Positions 1 to 15,000 of a stretch of DNA of 64,000 nt are shown one piece after another. The notes below the pieces were generated by a model. It worked only from the letters and a program-made list of their open reading frames with translations, was not told the DNA's origin and did no database searches. The DNA comes from an uncultured Bacteroidales bacterium (GTDB lineage Bacteria > Bacteroidota > Bacteroidia > Bacteroidales > F082), in NCBI GenBank assembly GCA_905234765.1, contig CAJOIF010000001.1:207572-271571 (forward strand), read 5' to 3'. The stretch's first letter is position 1, and each line of letters starts with the position of its first letter. The position numbers and the translations under genes are program-made.

Positions 1-3000
1 CCGCATCATACGCATAGTAGTCAATATGCCCATGACTATACGGTGCCTGTTCTTGAGAATAGTAGTGGCTGTTGCCGTTGCGCTTGAAGTTGATCCAATG
101 CGGGCTGCCTATTTCCGTGTTGCCCTTATATTTCGTGTACTCGTTGAAGCAGTAGAAGTCATATTCAGCATACGGAGTATTGTATGGGAAGTAGCCGTCA
201 TTGTCTTCTGTCGCTTCATAGAAAGGATATTCGGGCAACATGCCGCCAGAACCGGTATAAGGATCATAACTGGGGTCTTCCACTCCATCATTTTCGTCCA
301 CTCCGCTTCTAACGTAGTTGATTCCAAGCGGCGCAGCCTGCAAAGGTGTACTGAACATGTGCCAGTCGCGAGCCAAGCCGTTGACGGTGGATGTCAGGAG
401 CCCCTTGTTGTCGAAGGTGACGCCGACGTAGGTGTTGGCGTATTCGGACAGCTTGCCCGGGTTCAAGATTGCCGCATCCTCGTGGAGGGCCACCTTGGTG
501 GCATTGATTTCGACCGAAGTCAAGTTTTCGGTCACGTCACCATAGACATAAACGTCTTCCGAACGGCCAAGCATGGTGCTGAGTTCATGACCACTGCCAT
601 CGCGCACCGTACCGCCATACTGCAAAGCCGTACTGCCTGCCACGGTGGCCATGCTGCGGAATCCGCCTTGACCGATATTGTCGCTATCGTCATAGTTGTT
701 GAGCATCAGCACGGGATAGTCACCGTTGATTTCGGAGAGCGTCGGGCGGGCCCAACGGGCGTACTTGTATGCGCCGTCACTGAGTACCGATGCGCTGGTG
801 ATGTTGCTGTTGAGCACCTCAAACAGCGGCTTTGTGATCTCGCTCAAGGTCACGGTATTGTCTTCATACAAGTAACCGTAAGTGTCAGATGTGGCCACGG
901 AGGTGAAATAGGCGCTGTTCGTGATTGTTCCCACTACAGCCAACGAATAGGTGTTGTCGCCTTGGAAGCCGAAGCAGTTGTCCATGCTGTTTTGGTTGTT
1001 GTAGACAAGGCTACCGTATTTGCCGGCCGTCAGGTTGCTGCTCGTTTGCAGTCTGGCGTAGCAGTTCTTTACCGAACCTGTCTCGTTGACACCTACCAAG
1101 CCGCCTCCAGTGACGTTGGAAGACTCACTATTGATGTAGAACTTGGGATAGGCAAAGCTGTTGTTCAACTTGGGCGCGCCACTGCTGCTGACGATGTAGC
1201 CCACCAAGCCGCCGATCGTGTAGTAGTCGTCAGCATAGAAGACGGGCATGGCCATCGAGGAATGGATTTCGCCGCCTTTGAAGACACCCACCAAGCCACC
1301 CGAAGCATTCTGGGCAGCACCTGTCATGTTGGGGCTGTAGATGCTGATGACCGCCTCGCTGTTGGAGATGACACTGCTGCCTTCCATCAGGCCTACCAAG
1401 CCACCGATGTTGACGTTGCCCCTAGGTTGGATTTTTCCGCTGACCACGAAGGTGCGGTCGAGGGTGCCGCCGTTCAGGTGGCCGAACATGCCGAGGTTTT
1501 CTTGCTCGTATGTGCGGCTGCCCTCACCAAGGAACGCGATGTTGAGGTTCTTGATGAGGTGGCCTTGTCCGTCGAAGTTGCCGCTGAAAGAACGGAACTC
1601 GGTACCTATCGGCTCCCAAAGGTACTGGTTCAAGTCGATATCACTGGTGAGTTTGACATCGGTGCCAGACAAGGTGCTGGGCGTTTGGCCGTTCTCACCG
1701 TTCACGCGGCTGATGAGCCAAGCCAGGTCATGGGGCGAGTCGATAGCAGCGATTTCGAAAGCATTCGTCACATCTCCGCCCAGTTCACCAGCTGCCGGCT
1801 CCTTCCTCACCACGTTGGCCCACGTCCAGCCGAAATACACGGTATTGGGGTTGGTGGGATATTCTGTCTCCGTCTCACTGCTGTAATAGGTGGTTCTCGG
1901 CAAGTCGGAAGTATGTCCGTTGGTGAAGAACCAGTCTCGGTCGTCAGTGAAGTTACGATGCTTCCATGCCATCCGAGCCGTGTCGGCCGCGTGGTCCGAA
2001 GTTACGGCAACCGCCACCGGCGAGAAGGTGTTATCGGTATATTTCGCAGGATGAGTCCCATCCGTATTCCGTTTCCTGATGGGGCTGGTCACACCAATAT
2101 CAGTGTGTTCATCCATCTTGTTGGTCATGTTGAGATACGTGTCGAAGGTGGGCAGATACACATTGCACTCGATATCGCCACTACCCTTCTTCTGCCTGTT
2201 GTCTTCGATGGTCACCAAGCCTTCCACATTGACAGTGGCGTCTTTGTCCACATACAGGGCACCATGATAGACCTCGGTTTCAGGTGTATAGTCTGGGTTA
2301 TCATACCATGTCGCGCTGGCATCGGTGTTGTGGTAGCCACGCTTCAAGATGGTTCCATTTGTCACGGTTTCACCAGCGCTTTCAGTATGGGAACCCTTCA
2401 GGGTAATCCTGCCATTAGGAGCCGTGACCACCAAAGGCTTGGTAACATTAAACCTTTCCGTCGATGTATAAGTAGTAGGAATCTGCAACTGTCCCACTTC
2501 ACCATCGTAATCGGAGTACAAGCCATCCACCTCAACATTGTTCAGCACAAAGTTGCCAGACGTCTTGTTGGCATGGATCATCGCACCAGTATTCACACCT
2601 GGGCCTTTGGTTTCATCAGGATACGTACTACCAAAACCACCCCAAGCTGCTTCATCCGTAGGCGCGGTACCGCCGCCTGCATCCGTCTTGTCATTACTCA
2701 TCGGATGGCCGCCAGGATAACGGTACAAGCGCAAGGGATAAGTGGCCGACAAGTTCAGGTTGTCCCCTTCACTTAAGGCATCGATGGGTCCCACCACAAA
2801 GATAATATCTTCCGCTGGGTTGAATTTATATCCGATTCCATTCAACACTTGGTCAACGCAAATGCCACCCGAGTCAGCAGTACCCGTAATGGTCTTTTTG
2901 GGCTTGTCAGGATAATCGCCCCAACCATTAGCATGGGTTGCGTCTTTACCCCAGCCTCCATTGCCAATGCCTCTGCCGTCCACATACCATTTATGGCCCA

Positions 3001-6000
3001 GTGTGGCTGGCAATGCCCACAAACGATAGTCCTCCGCACCAAGCCGGTCACCCATTTTCGAGACCTTGCTGAGGTTGAAATACGGATATTGCTTCGTGTT
3101 GTTATAGTAAGTACCGCCATCGTTGCCACCAGGTTCAGGATAAGTGAATCCCAAGACCACCTGTCCAGCCGTTGTAAAGGTGTTTTTCTCATTATCGTAA
3201 CTCAAGAAACCACCGTCATCTGTGTTCTCAGGGGCTGTATGTTCAGCAATGCCATTGACTTTGTTCGTTAGCTTGACTCGGGCACGGGCGAAACTTTCCT
3301 CGTCATTAATCGAATAGGCATCGGCTCTCATACGGAAGAAACCTTGCAAGGCACCATAGTAGGTATGTCTGCCTGCATCATAGTGGCAATAGCGAACCAT
3401 GAGTTTCGACAAGCCGTTGAAGAGGATGACGTTCTCGTCGTCCGTCGACAAATAGTCGTCGACACCAGTTGAAGTCGAGGTGCGATACAGATGATTGTTG
3501 CTGTTCTGGATACCGACCAGCTCCCAATAGGTGTCATTGGTCGGGTCGTTATGGGCATAGGAAGTACCGGTCTTCAGATAGACGCTTCTGACCTCCTTGA
3601 TGGAGTCCATCAGGACCATACTTCCAGCTGTACCAAGCACCAAGCCGCTTCCGTTGGCCATGTAGAATCCTTCGTCCACCTCGAGGAGGCCGAACTTTCT
3701 CTCACCATAATTCTCGTATTGATGGCTGATATCTTCGGCACCTGACAGGATGATGTTGGAGTTGTCAAACAAGACCACACCGCCGCGCTGGATGGTGGTC
3801 AGGGCGCGGGTGGCACTGGTCATCTCCGTGTTGTCGCCTCCAATGCGTTGACGCGCGCCGTAGTTCCTGACATGGATCGCACGGCCGGTCTTTCCCGATT
3901 CGCAGTGGGTACCGCTACCATAGAGGCCGCCAGCGATGTTCATGTAAGGCAACGTTGTTGCACCCGCTTCATCGTGCTCGGTGTCGTAGCCCGTGCCGTC
4001 GAGATAGGTGGCGCTGGAGCCCTCAATATCGTATTGGTTCCAAGCCGTGGCGCCGCTTCCATAGTAGTAGGAGCCGTCAAACACGTTGCCTTTGATTTTG
4101 AGCAGCGCGGGAGTGGGGTCATCGTCCAAACCGTCACGATAGAAAGTGTTGCCCGAAGCAATGATGGTATTGGTCGAATTGACGGCAGAAAGGCCGATAT
4201 TGACACTCACTTTGCCGTTGACTTTGCCTTCGTAGCCAGCGCCATACACATGTCCCGTTGATTTGGCATCAGCAGGATCGCCGATGGTGCCGCCCGTGAT
4301 GTTGACGAAGGAAGACCAATTGGATACTCCCGTGCCTTCATTGGAGCTGTGGCTACTACCGTACACGTCACCCAAGATGGTGCCGCCGCGCACGTTCACG
4401 GTCTTCAAGTTGCCGTGGCCGGTGTAGAGCGTCGGCGGGGTGGTTGCGCTGTTCTCATCGGGGACGGCGTTACTACCGCCATACACGTCGCCCGTGTTTT
4501 CATTACCGGCAGTGCCAATGATGCCGCCGTTGACGTTGACGATTCTCTCTCTTGCCACGATGCCCATGTCGCCGCCACCAAACACGAAGCGCTTGACGGC
4601 GCCGCCATTGATGTTGACACGAGCCAGGCCATTCACACGACCGAAATTGGGACTGTAGTTGCCCAAGTTGTCTGCGTTTTGGTCGGGGTCGGCACCACGA
4701 CCGCCGCCGAACACGTTGCCTCGGTATTCGTTGGGATTATAGCCGATGGTGGCGTTTTCTTCAATGTTCACGGTGGCGTCATTAAGCACCCAGCCGTTTT
4801 CACTACCACCATACACCGAGCCGTTCACCGTGGCAGTGCCGCCGATGGTGACCGAGGTGCTTCTCACCTCGCCCAAACGGTTGTGGTCGTAACCTGTGGT
4901 TGACGAATTGGGCTGACCCTTGCCGCCGCCAAAAACATGGCCGATATAAATCTGTTGTTCAGGTAATGTCGATGTACCCGTGCCGACGGTGCCGCCGCTC
5001 ACGGTGACAGTGACATGGCCGTGGTTGGCGTCATCCACTGCGACACCGTTCACATTGACACCCGTCAAGGCTTGACGACCGCCGCCGAAGATGTTGCCTT
5101 TCAACTCGCCGCCTTCCATGGTAACCGTGATGTTGCCAGCCACGCGGCCTGCGGTGAGGTTGGTCGTCTGATAGTCGCGGCCGCCACCGAAGATGTTGCC
5201 ATCCCAGGAGGTGGTACCGTTGGTGCCGATGGTGCCACTATTCAGTGTCACCGAAGCGTTGCCCAAAACGTGACCGTCGGAGCCGCCACCGAAGAGCGAG
5301 CCATCAACATGGCCAGAGGTAAGCCCAACGGTGACCTGCGTGCTGTTGACGTTACCATAGTATTTGCGATACTCGTTCGGGTCGTTGCCTACACCCTTGC
5401 CACCGCCAAACACGTAGGCGTTCAAGCCGGTGCCGTCGAGCGGGCCGATAACAGCCGAGCCGCTGACATTGACCGTGGCCTTGCCGGTGGGCTGGTGCGT
5501 TATGGCGTCCTCAGCGGGTATCAAATCACCACCCATCTCTGTCCACTGCCACTGGCCCACGCTGGCCATCTCACCACCGCCGAACACGTTGCCACGGATG
5601 GTACCGCCCGTGATGGTGACATAGGTATTGCGGTACACATGCCCCGCCAAACCGTTAATGGAGTCCATCTGATCGTCAGAAGGATTGGCTAAGTTCAAGT
5701 TAAGGTAGCTGTCCGAACCATAGCTACCGCCGAAGACACTGCCGAAGCTGTAGGTGTCGGTTTCGCCAGTGGGCATGTTAGTACTGGGATTCAAAATATC
5801 TGCTATCAGATTCGTCTGTCCAATGGTACCGCTAGCAATAGTCACCCTAGCATCGCCCCACACGGCACCTTGCTCAGAACCGCCAAAGACAGAGCTGAGG
5901 ATATGACCGCCTGATGCACCATCCGTCATGCTAATGTTGACTTTCGTGGTGCGGCAGTGACCCTGTTCAGTGCCTACAACCCAATCATGACTATCGAGTT

Positions 6001-9000
6001 CTATTTCACCCTGACCGCCACCAAACACGTTACCCGTACGGGTATGGCCGATTCTTCTCCTATTGTTGATGGTTTCATATTGGGTATATTGGGGTAGCGT
6101 GGTTGCACCTTCCGCATACTCGAACTCTTTCTCCATTCCGATGGTCGGTGTGCCTGTGATGGTCACTTGAGTAAGGCCAGTATTTGTCGTATACCAGGAG
6201 GCGTAACTATTCCAATGGCCGACATTGGCCAATTGGCCGCCGCCAAAGACGGAACCATAAATGGTAGGACTCTCGCTGACGCTGACGACGGCATTGGCTG
6301 CACGACCCAAGTCATCCTCGCGGCGGCTCTGATAGCTACCGCGTCCACCGCCATAAACATTACCCGATTTTTCTCTACTCGCTAACATGGTCAAGCCGTT
6401 GTTGACGGGGTTGCCTATGATACCTCCACTGACCTCAACCGTGGTCGTGCCGTGGCTGACGGAATCGTACACTCGGCTCGCTCCAGTACCACTGATAAAG
6501 GAGTCATAGTTGCCATCCACGCCCACGCCGACACAGGCCACATAGCCGCCGCCATAGAGGTTGCCCAAGACCTTGCCGTCCGACATCGTAATCTGGGCTG
6601 TGCCACCCACACGACCGGCAGGACAGTTGTAGGTTAATGCAGTTGTGGAAACGAACTTGGTCGGATCACCCCAACCGCCGCCAAACACGTGGCCGTCATA
6701 ACCCGAGAAGCCCGTGCTGCCGATGATAGGTTTCTTGGCTGAGTTATCGGCCTTGACCAATACGCTGGCGTTGCCTATCACATGGCCTTGCTCAGCACCA
6801 CCGAGGACGGAGCCATACACCTTGGCACCATCGTTGACCGTCACTGAAGCGGTGTTCACGTTGGTCAAGGTATTGAAATTGTCGCGTGAGTCACCTTTAC
6901 CTGCGCCGTAGAGGAAACCTGGGACAGGATAAGACGTAATTTGGCTTGTGGAGCGCGGCACACCGACAGTGCCCTCCTTGATGGAGACAGTGGCCGTGCC
7001 GCCGTTCTTGCAGTAAAGCTCGCCCTCATGCACATCGGAATGGAGTGCGGTGTAGGCAGCATCGGCAATGCCGAAGTCGCCCACATCAGCCAACTCGCTG
7101 CCACCATACACGCATGAAAGGATATGGCCGCCCGTAATAGTCACATTGGAGTTGCCGTACACCTTGCCCGACTCGGGGTTCCAATGGGACACATAGTTAG
7201 GATTTAATTCTGTACCTTCATTCTTGATATAAGGCAGGAAGCCCGAGCCACCGCCAAACACGTTGCCGTACCAAGTCTTACCGTCGGTAGGTTTGTAGGT
7301 ATCAACAGAGGCGCCACTGTTCTGGCCGTTGTAAATCGCCACAAGGTCGAAGGGACGAAGGGTGCTGGGGTCGTAATCCCAGTGGTAGGTGGGATTCAAA
7401 CGTTTGCTTGCATTGGCATCATCGTCAAGATTAACAGAAGAAGCATCGACAAACTCATCGTACGGGTCAAGATCGGCCGTGCCGCTGTTGCCTGCGCCGA
7501 TTTGTCCACCCGCAATGGTCACGTCGGTGTCGAACATGACGTGGCCGCAGGCCGAACCGCCATACACCGAGCCTTTCACCCAAGGTTTGTTCGACGTCGC
7601 CGCATCGTTTTCGACGACCACTGAGGTGGAACCGCAGGTGGCCATGAGGTCGAGCAGGTACCTGTTGTAATGATCGCCGTTGATAATGACATCGATGTCT
7701 TGACTGCCGTATGTCGCGGGGTCGGCAGAGAGGCCTTTACCACCGCCGAACACGTTGCCGACGGGGTTGGTTGCCGGCAGGAAAGTACCTGGTTTCAGCG
7801 CATAGCTCATCACCATCCTCTTCACACCAATGCGACCACCCTTGATGGTGACATTGGTGTTGCCGGTGCCATCCAGCAGGGTGAGGTCGGAAATCACGTT
7901 ACCAGTCAAAGTCCAAGTGTAATGGCCCACTGTGCCCACCTCGCCGCCGCCATAGACGGTGTTGAGGACGTAAGTGGGAACACTGGTGGCCTGCGAGATT
8001 TCCACATTGGTATTCTTCACCAAGGCGATGAGCAGTGCCGATGCTGCGGGGCGCCCAGGAGCGCCCACTATGCTGCCCTTGCCACCGCCATACACTTCGC
8101 CGATAGGTCTGTCGAGGTAGGAGGTCACGAGAGGCTTGTAGCCCACGGTGCCGCCTTTCACCTTGACGGTGGTCTGGCCGTGGATGTCGGAGCCGTTATC
8201 GTCACGCATCGTCATGCCGTCCAAGCCGGTGCCCGTCGTGGCGTGACGGCCGCCGCCGAAGATGGCGCCATAGACACAGCCGTTGTTCATCTCGATTTCG
8301 GTGTTGCCCGCCACACGGCCTGCGCCGTAGTTCAGCTTGAGGAAGTTACGTCCGCTGCCGAAGATGTTGCCGCCCCAGCCGGTGATGGTATTTCCTGTGG
8401 CATCATAAGTGCCGATAAGACCGCCATTGAGGACGACCTTGGTGTCGCCCAGCACGTGGCCGTCGGAGCCGCCGCCATAAACCGAGCCGTAGATACGGCC
8501 GTCGGTGGTTGAACTCCAAAGCGCCTCGGGGTCATCTGCCTCGTGGTTCATACCACTGTATGTAAGATCGACCGTGACCTCCGTGCTGTTGACGTTACAG
8601 TAGGCGTTGCGGAGATAATCAGGGTCGTTGCCGATGCCCTTGCCGCCGCCAAACACGTAGGCGTTCAGGCCGGTGCCGTCCATGGGGCCGATGATGGCCG
8701 TGCCGCCGACGTTCACCGTGGCCTCGCCCGTGTTGGCCACAGGCGCGAAGTCGATAACGGCAGAAGTCGGGTTTGTTGGGTCTGCATGGACTGCCGTCCA
8801 ACGTCCCGTGCTGGCCATGTTGCCGCCGCCGAACACGTTGCCATAAATCTGGCCGCCCGTGATATCGACGCGGGTGTTGCCATAGACGCGGCCCGCGATG
8901 ACATTGGCCACAAGGCTTGGATCCACCGAGATGGAGTCGCTAACCTGTGAGATGATTTGAATGCTGTCCACACCATAGCCGCCGCCAAACACGTTGCCGA

Positions 9001-12000
9001 AGCTGTAGGTGCCAGTGGTGCCAGTGAATTGATAACCGCCAGTACCATTAGGTTCTACTTCACGCGAAACCAGGTTTTCCTTTCCGATGGTGCCGCCTTC
9101 AATCTTGACGCGGGTGTTGCCAGCCAACGTGCCTTGCTCGGCACCGCCAAAAACAGAACTCATGATGGTAGGAGTGTCCTTGATATGCACATAGGCATCC
9201 TTCGAACGGCCCATCGACACCCATGAAGTGCTAGTGGTCACCGCCGCATCGCCTTGGCTGCCGCCAAAGATGTTGCCCGAACAGGTGTGGAACAACCTCG
9301 CCATATTATTGATGGTATCCATGACAGTCCAGTCGGTCGGGTTGGCCATATAGCCCTCAGAGAATTCCAATGAGGTTCCGATGGTTGCCGTGCCGCCGAT
9401 GGTCACGCTGGTGACACCGGATTTGTCGTAGAACTTTTGTTTGCCGTCCACGGGTCTCCAATAGCCCACGCCGGCCATCTCGCCGCCACCGAACACGGAG
9501 CAGTAAATGGTAGGACTGCCCGAAACGGTGATTTTGGCGTTGGCCACACGTCCGGCCAACACATCCGAATAGTTCTCAATGTCGCCCTGGCCGCTGCCGA
9601 AGATGTCGCCGATGCTGTAGTCGCTGTTCAACAAGGCACGGCCCAGCGCATCAGTGCCGCCGACACCGATGGTGCCGCCGCTGACTTCAATTTCGGCCAG
9701 ACCGTGGTAGTTGAGGGAGTCATACACTGTGGTAGAGCCTGACAGCAGATACGGATCGCCGTTCGCATCCACGCCGGTGAGGGCAAGTTTGCCGCCGCCG
9801 TAGAGGCTGCTCATAGCAGTGCCTGCCGACATCGTTATCTTGGTATTGCCGCCCACACGTCCGGCGGTATGGCTGCCGTCAGTGCCCCAGCCGCCGCCAA
9901 ACACATTGCCGTCATAGCCCGAGAAGCCCGTGCTGCCGATGACAGTGGTACGAATATCTTCATTGATGCTCACCGTGGCATTATGCACCACATGGCCCAT
10001 CTCGGCACCGCCAAACACAGAACCATAGATGATGCCGCCCTTGATTTGCACATTGGTGGCATCCACGTTGGTATTGTCATCGAAAACATCTCTCGGGTCG
10101 CCGGCACCGCCGCCGAAGACGTAGCTGGTGGTGGGTTGCAACGCAATTTGTTCGGGGGTGCGCGGCACACCGATGGTGCCGCCTTTTATCGTGACGGTGG
10201 CCGTGCCGCCCACGTTGGTCGACTCGTTGGCGCCATACACGTTGTTGAGGATATGGCCACCCTCGATGATCACCTCAGTGTTGCCCCATACCTTACCCGA
10301 AAGCGGGTTCCAGTGGGATTCAAAATTGCCTGCCGTAGTTCCCGTGACGTAGGGGAACCAGCCCGAGCCGCCGCCAAACACATTGCCGAACCACGACCTA
10401 CCGTCGGAAGGAACGTAACCATACTCAGAATGCTCGATATCATACTGGTTTCTAATTTTAGCAGGGTCGAAAGGATTGTAAACCGTAGTTCCGCTACCAT
10501 CGTCAACACCATAAGCCCAGTGGTATGTTCCGTTTAAGGTGTTATTAGTGGGTGTGGTGGTGACAGGAGTCGTTGCCGGGTTGATAAACTGGTTGGTAGA
10601 GCCACCCGTGCCGTCGGTGTAAAGCACATCGTTCGTGCCATCATCGCCAGCGCCGATTTGTCCGCCGCTGATGGTCACCTTGGTGTTGCCCCTCACGTGG
10701 CCGCTTTCGGAGCCGCCAAACACGGAGGCTTTCACCCAACCACCACTGACTTTCACTTCGGTGCTTTGCACCGTGGCGATGAGGTCGACAAGTCTGGTTT
10801 TGATGAGGGGGCTGGCGCTTTCTTGAATTTCCACATAGGATTCCGGATTGTCCGACCAGCCTTCACCACCGCCATACACGTAGCCGAGGTCGTCGTTGTA
10901 CATGGAATACCAGTTTGTAGGATCTTCAGGATGCGCAAGCTGGTATCGCATCTGCGACCTGTCGCCGCCGATGGTGCCGCCGCTGACGGTGACCTTAGTT
11001 GCGCCCGTGCCGTTTGCAACCGCGATATTGGTGATTTTTTCAGGATGCTCGGTATCGTCATGGGACAGGGTGTACTTGCCCACGCTGGCCAACTCGCCGC
11101 CGCCCAACACGATGCCATAGACATGAGTGTTGTTGCCCAAGTCGTTTGAGATTTCCACCTCAGTGTTCTTGGTCAGGCCCAAGAGCAAGGCCGGTTCCGC
11201 CTTAGAATAATCACCAGGATGGTAATAATCAAGGTAGCCCTTGCCGCCGCCATAGATGTTACCCATACTGAAATCGGTAAAGTTCACGATTTCAGTCGCG
11301 TTGCCCACCGTGCCGCCCTTCACCAAGACTTTGGTGTTGCCGTAGGTCTTGGCTTCGTTCACTGCAGGTGTTGTGGGGTCGTCTGGGATGTCGTCCATCA
11401 TGACACCGTTCTCGTCAACACCAGTGAGGGCGAGACGACCGCCGCCATAGATGTTGCCCAAAACGGTGCCGTTTCTCATATCAATCTTGGTGTTGCCTTC
11501 CACTCGGCCAGCGATAAAGCTACTTTCAGTGCCTTTACCACCGCCATAGATGTTACCGTCCTCACCACTCTTGCCATTGGTGCCGATGGTACCGCTGAAC
11601 ACATTCACGCAGGTATTACCCACAATAGGACCCAACTCACCGCCACCATACATATCTTTATTGACATTGGCAACGTAATCTGTTGTACTCCATGAAGTAC
11701 CTGTCCAGCCTGGAGTATGTTTAATGATGGTGTCATAGAGTTTATCCATAAGATCACCTTCTGTGCCATACACTCCCAAGTCTGCATAGTAGCCCATATT
11801 GACCTTAGGACTGGCTGTAACGGTAGCCAATTCACCCTTGCCGCCGCCAAACACATCGCCTTGCACCGTGCCGTGGATGATGTTGATTTCGGGCGAGATA
11901 AACTCTGTACCTGGCGTGGTGATGGGCGTATAGGCAGTGTTGCGGCTCGCGCCATACAGATTCTCCAAGTCAAGGTTACAGGTGGTGCCTGCGTTAAACA

Positions 12001-15000
12001 CATTGACCTGGATCTTGCCCTCGATGTTGCCGTTGGCATCGCTGCCGCCGAATGCCGCCTCATTGATGGTGCCACCAAAGATGTTGAGGGTGACATTGCC
12101 GCCGTGGCCGCGAAGGTCATTCCCTGCGTCGTATTCGGCTTGCATATATTGATACACCCTATACATCTCACTTGTCGGTTCGCCCCACGCTGATGGATCT
12201 GGTATTGTACTGGGGAACCGCTTGATGTCGGCAGGTATTGCCGGAACAGCCGGTTGATAATTTGGGTCGCCAGGCTCACCTACTGCAGCTTGGGCCGCTT
12301 GTCCCATTGAGCCGGCAAAGAGGTTGTTGTAGGTAGCACCAAAGATGTTGACGATCACATCGCCATAGATGTTGGCTAAGCGGGTGCCGCCATAGAAGTT
12401 GCCATATATGGCATTGCAACACTCAACCGTAGCGACCACGTCGCCGAGCACCAAGGCAGCATTGCCGCCGCTGAACACGTCTTCGATATACAAGGGGCAG
12501 CTGCCTCCTTGGTTGATATTCAAGTTGATTTCGTCAATGACGCCGTTGCTGTTGCTGCCGCCAAACACTTGGTTGATGAGGCCTCCATTAATTTCCGTGT
12601 TGGCCGTGCCATGAATGTCGGACGCCACCAGCTCGCCGTTGCTGCCTCCGAAGATGCGGTAGAAGCGGCCACCGTCAATGGTGACCTCGGTATCGATGTT
12701 GACGTCTGTCGTGCCCACGTGTGCAGCATTGCAGCCGCCATACACGTCACGAATGGTGTTTTCGTTGCATCGCCACACGTGCACCGTGGCTTTCTTTCCC
12801 GCAACGGGAGTGTAGTCAGCCTGGTTACTGCCACCATACACAGCCTGAATGGCGAAATTCTCTTCCCCGTAAGGCTGTATGGCCAACCATGCCAAGATTT
12901 GCTCTTCTGTCAAACCAGGAGGTATTGTGGGACATTTGTCGTCGTCGGTATGCGCCGTCTGATACACATTCACCTCAACATTGCCCAAAGGTGTACCAGC
13001 GAGGTTGTTGGCACCATAGACGGAGCCTTTGAAGGTGGCGTTGCCAGTGTAAACGTCAGTGCGGGTGCTGTGCGAGCCAATGTTTACAAGGACATTGCCG
13101 CCTACATAGGCGAAAGAAGCTCCACCATACACATCTCCCTTGATAGTGCCGCCAAGCACATCGACATAAACGTCGCCATACACACGACCTGCCAACAAAT
13201 CAGATCGAACATTGGTGGAGTCGTTGGTGTGTGTGACATTGTCGTCATCGTCATCGGAGCCGTAGCCTGCACCATGCACATAACCGAAATAATATGGATT
13301 AGTTGCTCCGCTGCCTTGGTTCACTAAAGTGCCGATGGCGGTGGGATGGTTGTCAGGATCCGTCTCTTTAATAACGACTCGAGTGTCGCCTGTAACCGTG
13401 CCTTGTTCCGAACCACCAAAGACACCACTCATGATGGTGCCGCCATTGATGGTGACTGTGGCCGTCTTCGAACTGCCCATCGAGACCCAAGCAGGTTTCG
13501 TAATGTCAATATCACCCTGGCTTCCACCGAATACGTTACCCGTACAGGTATGGAGCAGTTTGCCGTCCTCGTCGTAAATGGTCCACTCACCAGGGTTATT
13601 ACTTTCAGTATAGGCCAATTCACCAACACTGCCGATGGAACCACCGTTGATGGTAACGGTAGTTTCGCCTTGACCAGAATAGAATTTGTTGCTGCTATTC
13701 CTATAGCCGACACCTGCCATCTCACCGCCACCGAACACACTACCATAGATAGTGGGACTGCCGGATACCGTGATTTGGGCATTAGCGACACGACCGGCCA
13801 ATGCATCTTCATAGTTGTCCACATCACCGCGGCCAGCACCAAAAATGTCGCCCACGCTGAAGTCGCTCTCCAACAAAGTTGCTGTAATACTGTTACCTAT
13901 CGAACCACCACTGACCTCAATGATGGCCTTACCGTGGTTGTTCTGGTCGCTGGTATAAGGATCGCCGTTTTCTTTCACACCAGTAAGGGCGACACGACCG
14001 CCGCCGTAGATGGTGCCCATGAGAGTGCCTCCATCCATGGTAATGTTGGTGTTGCCACCCACACGACCGCAGTGCTTGAAGACCTCAAACTTGCCAGTAG
14101 TGGTATTGACATCACCACTACCCTCGCCACCGCCAAACACACAGCCGTCCCAAGAAGAGACGCCCAAAGTGCCGATAGTAGCACCGGTGTGGATGTCAAT
14201 GTCAGTGCTGCCCAAGACATGGGCATCACCAGCGCCACCAAAGACAGAGCCGTAGATACGACCACCAGAAACGTCAATGCTGGTCGTATTGACATTGCAA
14301 TAGAGTTGGTAGTCTCCATCAGGATCATCACCTTCACCCTTACCGCCACCGAACACATGGCCGACATCGGTACGCGAAGGATCATTATGATTGTAATAGG
14401 CTGGCACAGTAGCATACGTTGAATTCGTTTCACTGTAGTCGTTTGCATCGCCAATGGTGCCACCCTCAATGGAGATGGTAGTCGTGCCACCACTCGTGCA
14501 GCTGAGGACACCTTCTGAAACGGTGTAAGTACCTACCGAAGCCAACTCGCCGCCACCGTACATTGAGCCTTTGACAGTACCCGTACTGCTGAGGGTCAAT
14601 TGCGTGTTGTTCTTGACAAGTCCTGCCCACTGAGCGGGGTTCACCACTGTTGTTGTTGCAGTAGAGGAGCCAGTGAGGACATAGAGGTTGCCATTGTGAG
14701 CAGCATCAATAATGTCGCTACCATGGCCGCCACCGAACACGTCGCGCATGATGGTGCCGCCTTCAATGGAAATGACGGCATCCTCATAGACCGTACCCAA
14801 CTCGCCGCCGCCATACACACTGCCCTTGATGGTACCGTTGGTGATGGTCAAATTGGTCTTCTTCACTTTCGCCAAGTTCGGCCATTGCGTGTTGAGGGTT
14901 GTTCCATCGATTTGCTCAAGACGACCCATGCCGCCGGCAAACACATTGCCACCCTTATTCTCAATCGGACCCGTATAGTCGTTGCCGATGGTGCCGCCAC

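Noticed and set aside
26..2776. Long open frame on the plus strand opposite the largest repeat gene (and others at 3848-9742 and 18860-19894)
   Set aside because: It is in exact codon phase with the real minus-strand gene, whose biased codons leave the opposite strand open. The plus-strand translation has no signal peptide or domain, while the minus strand gives clear repeats.
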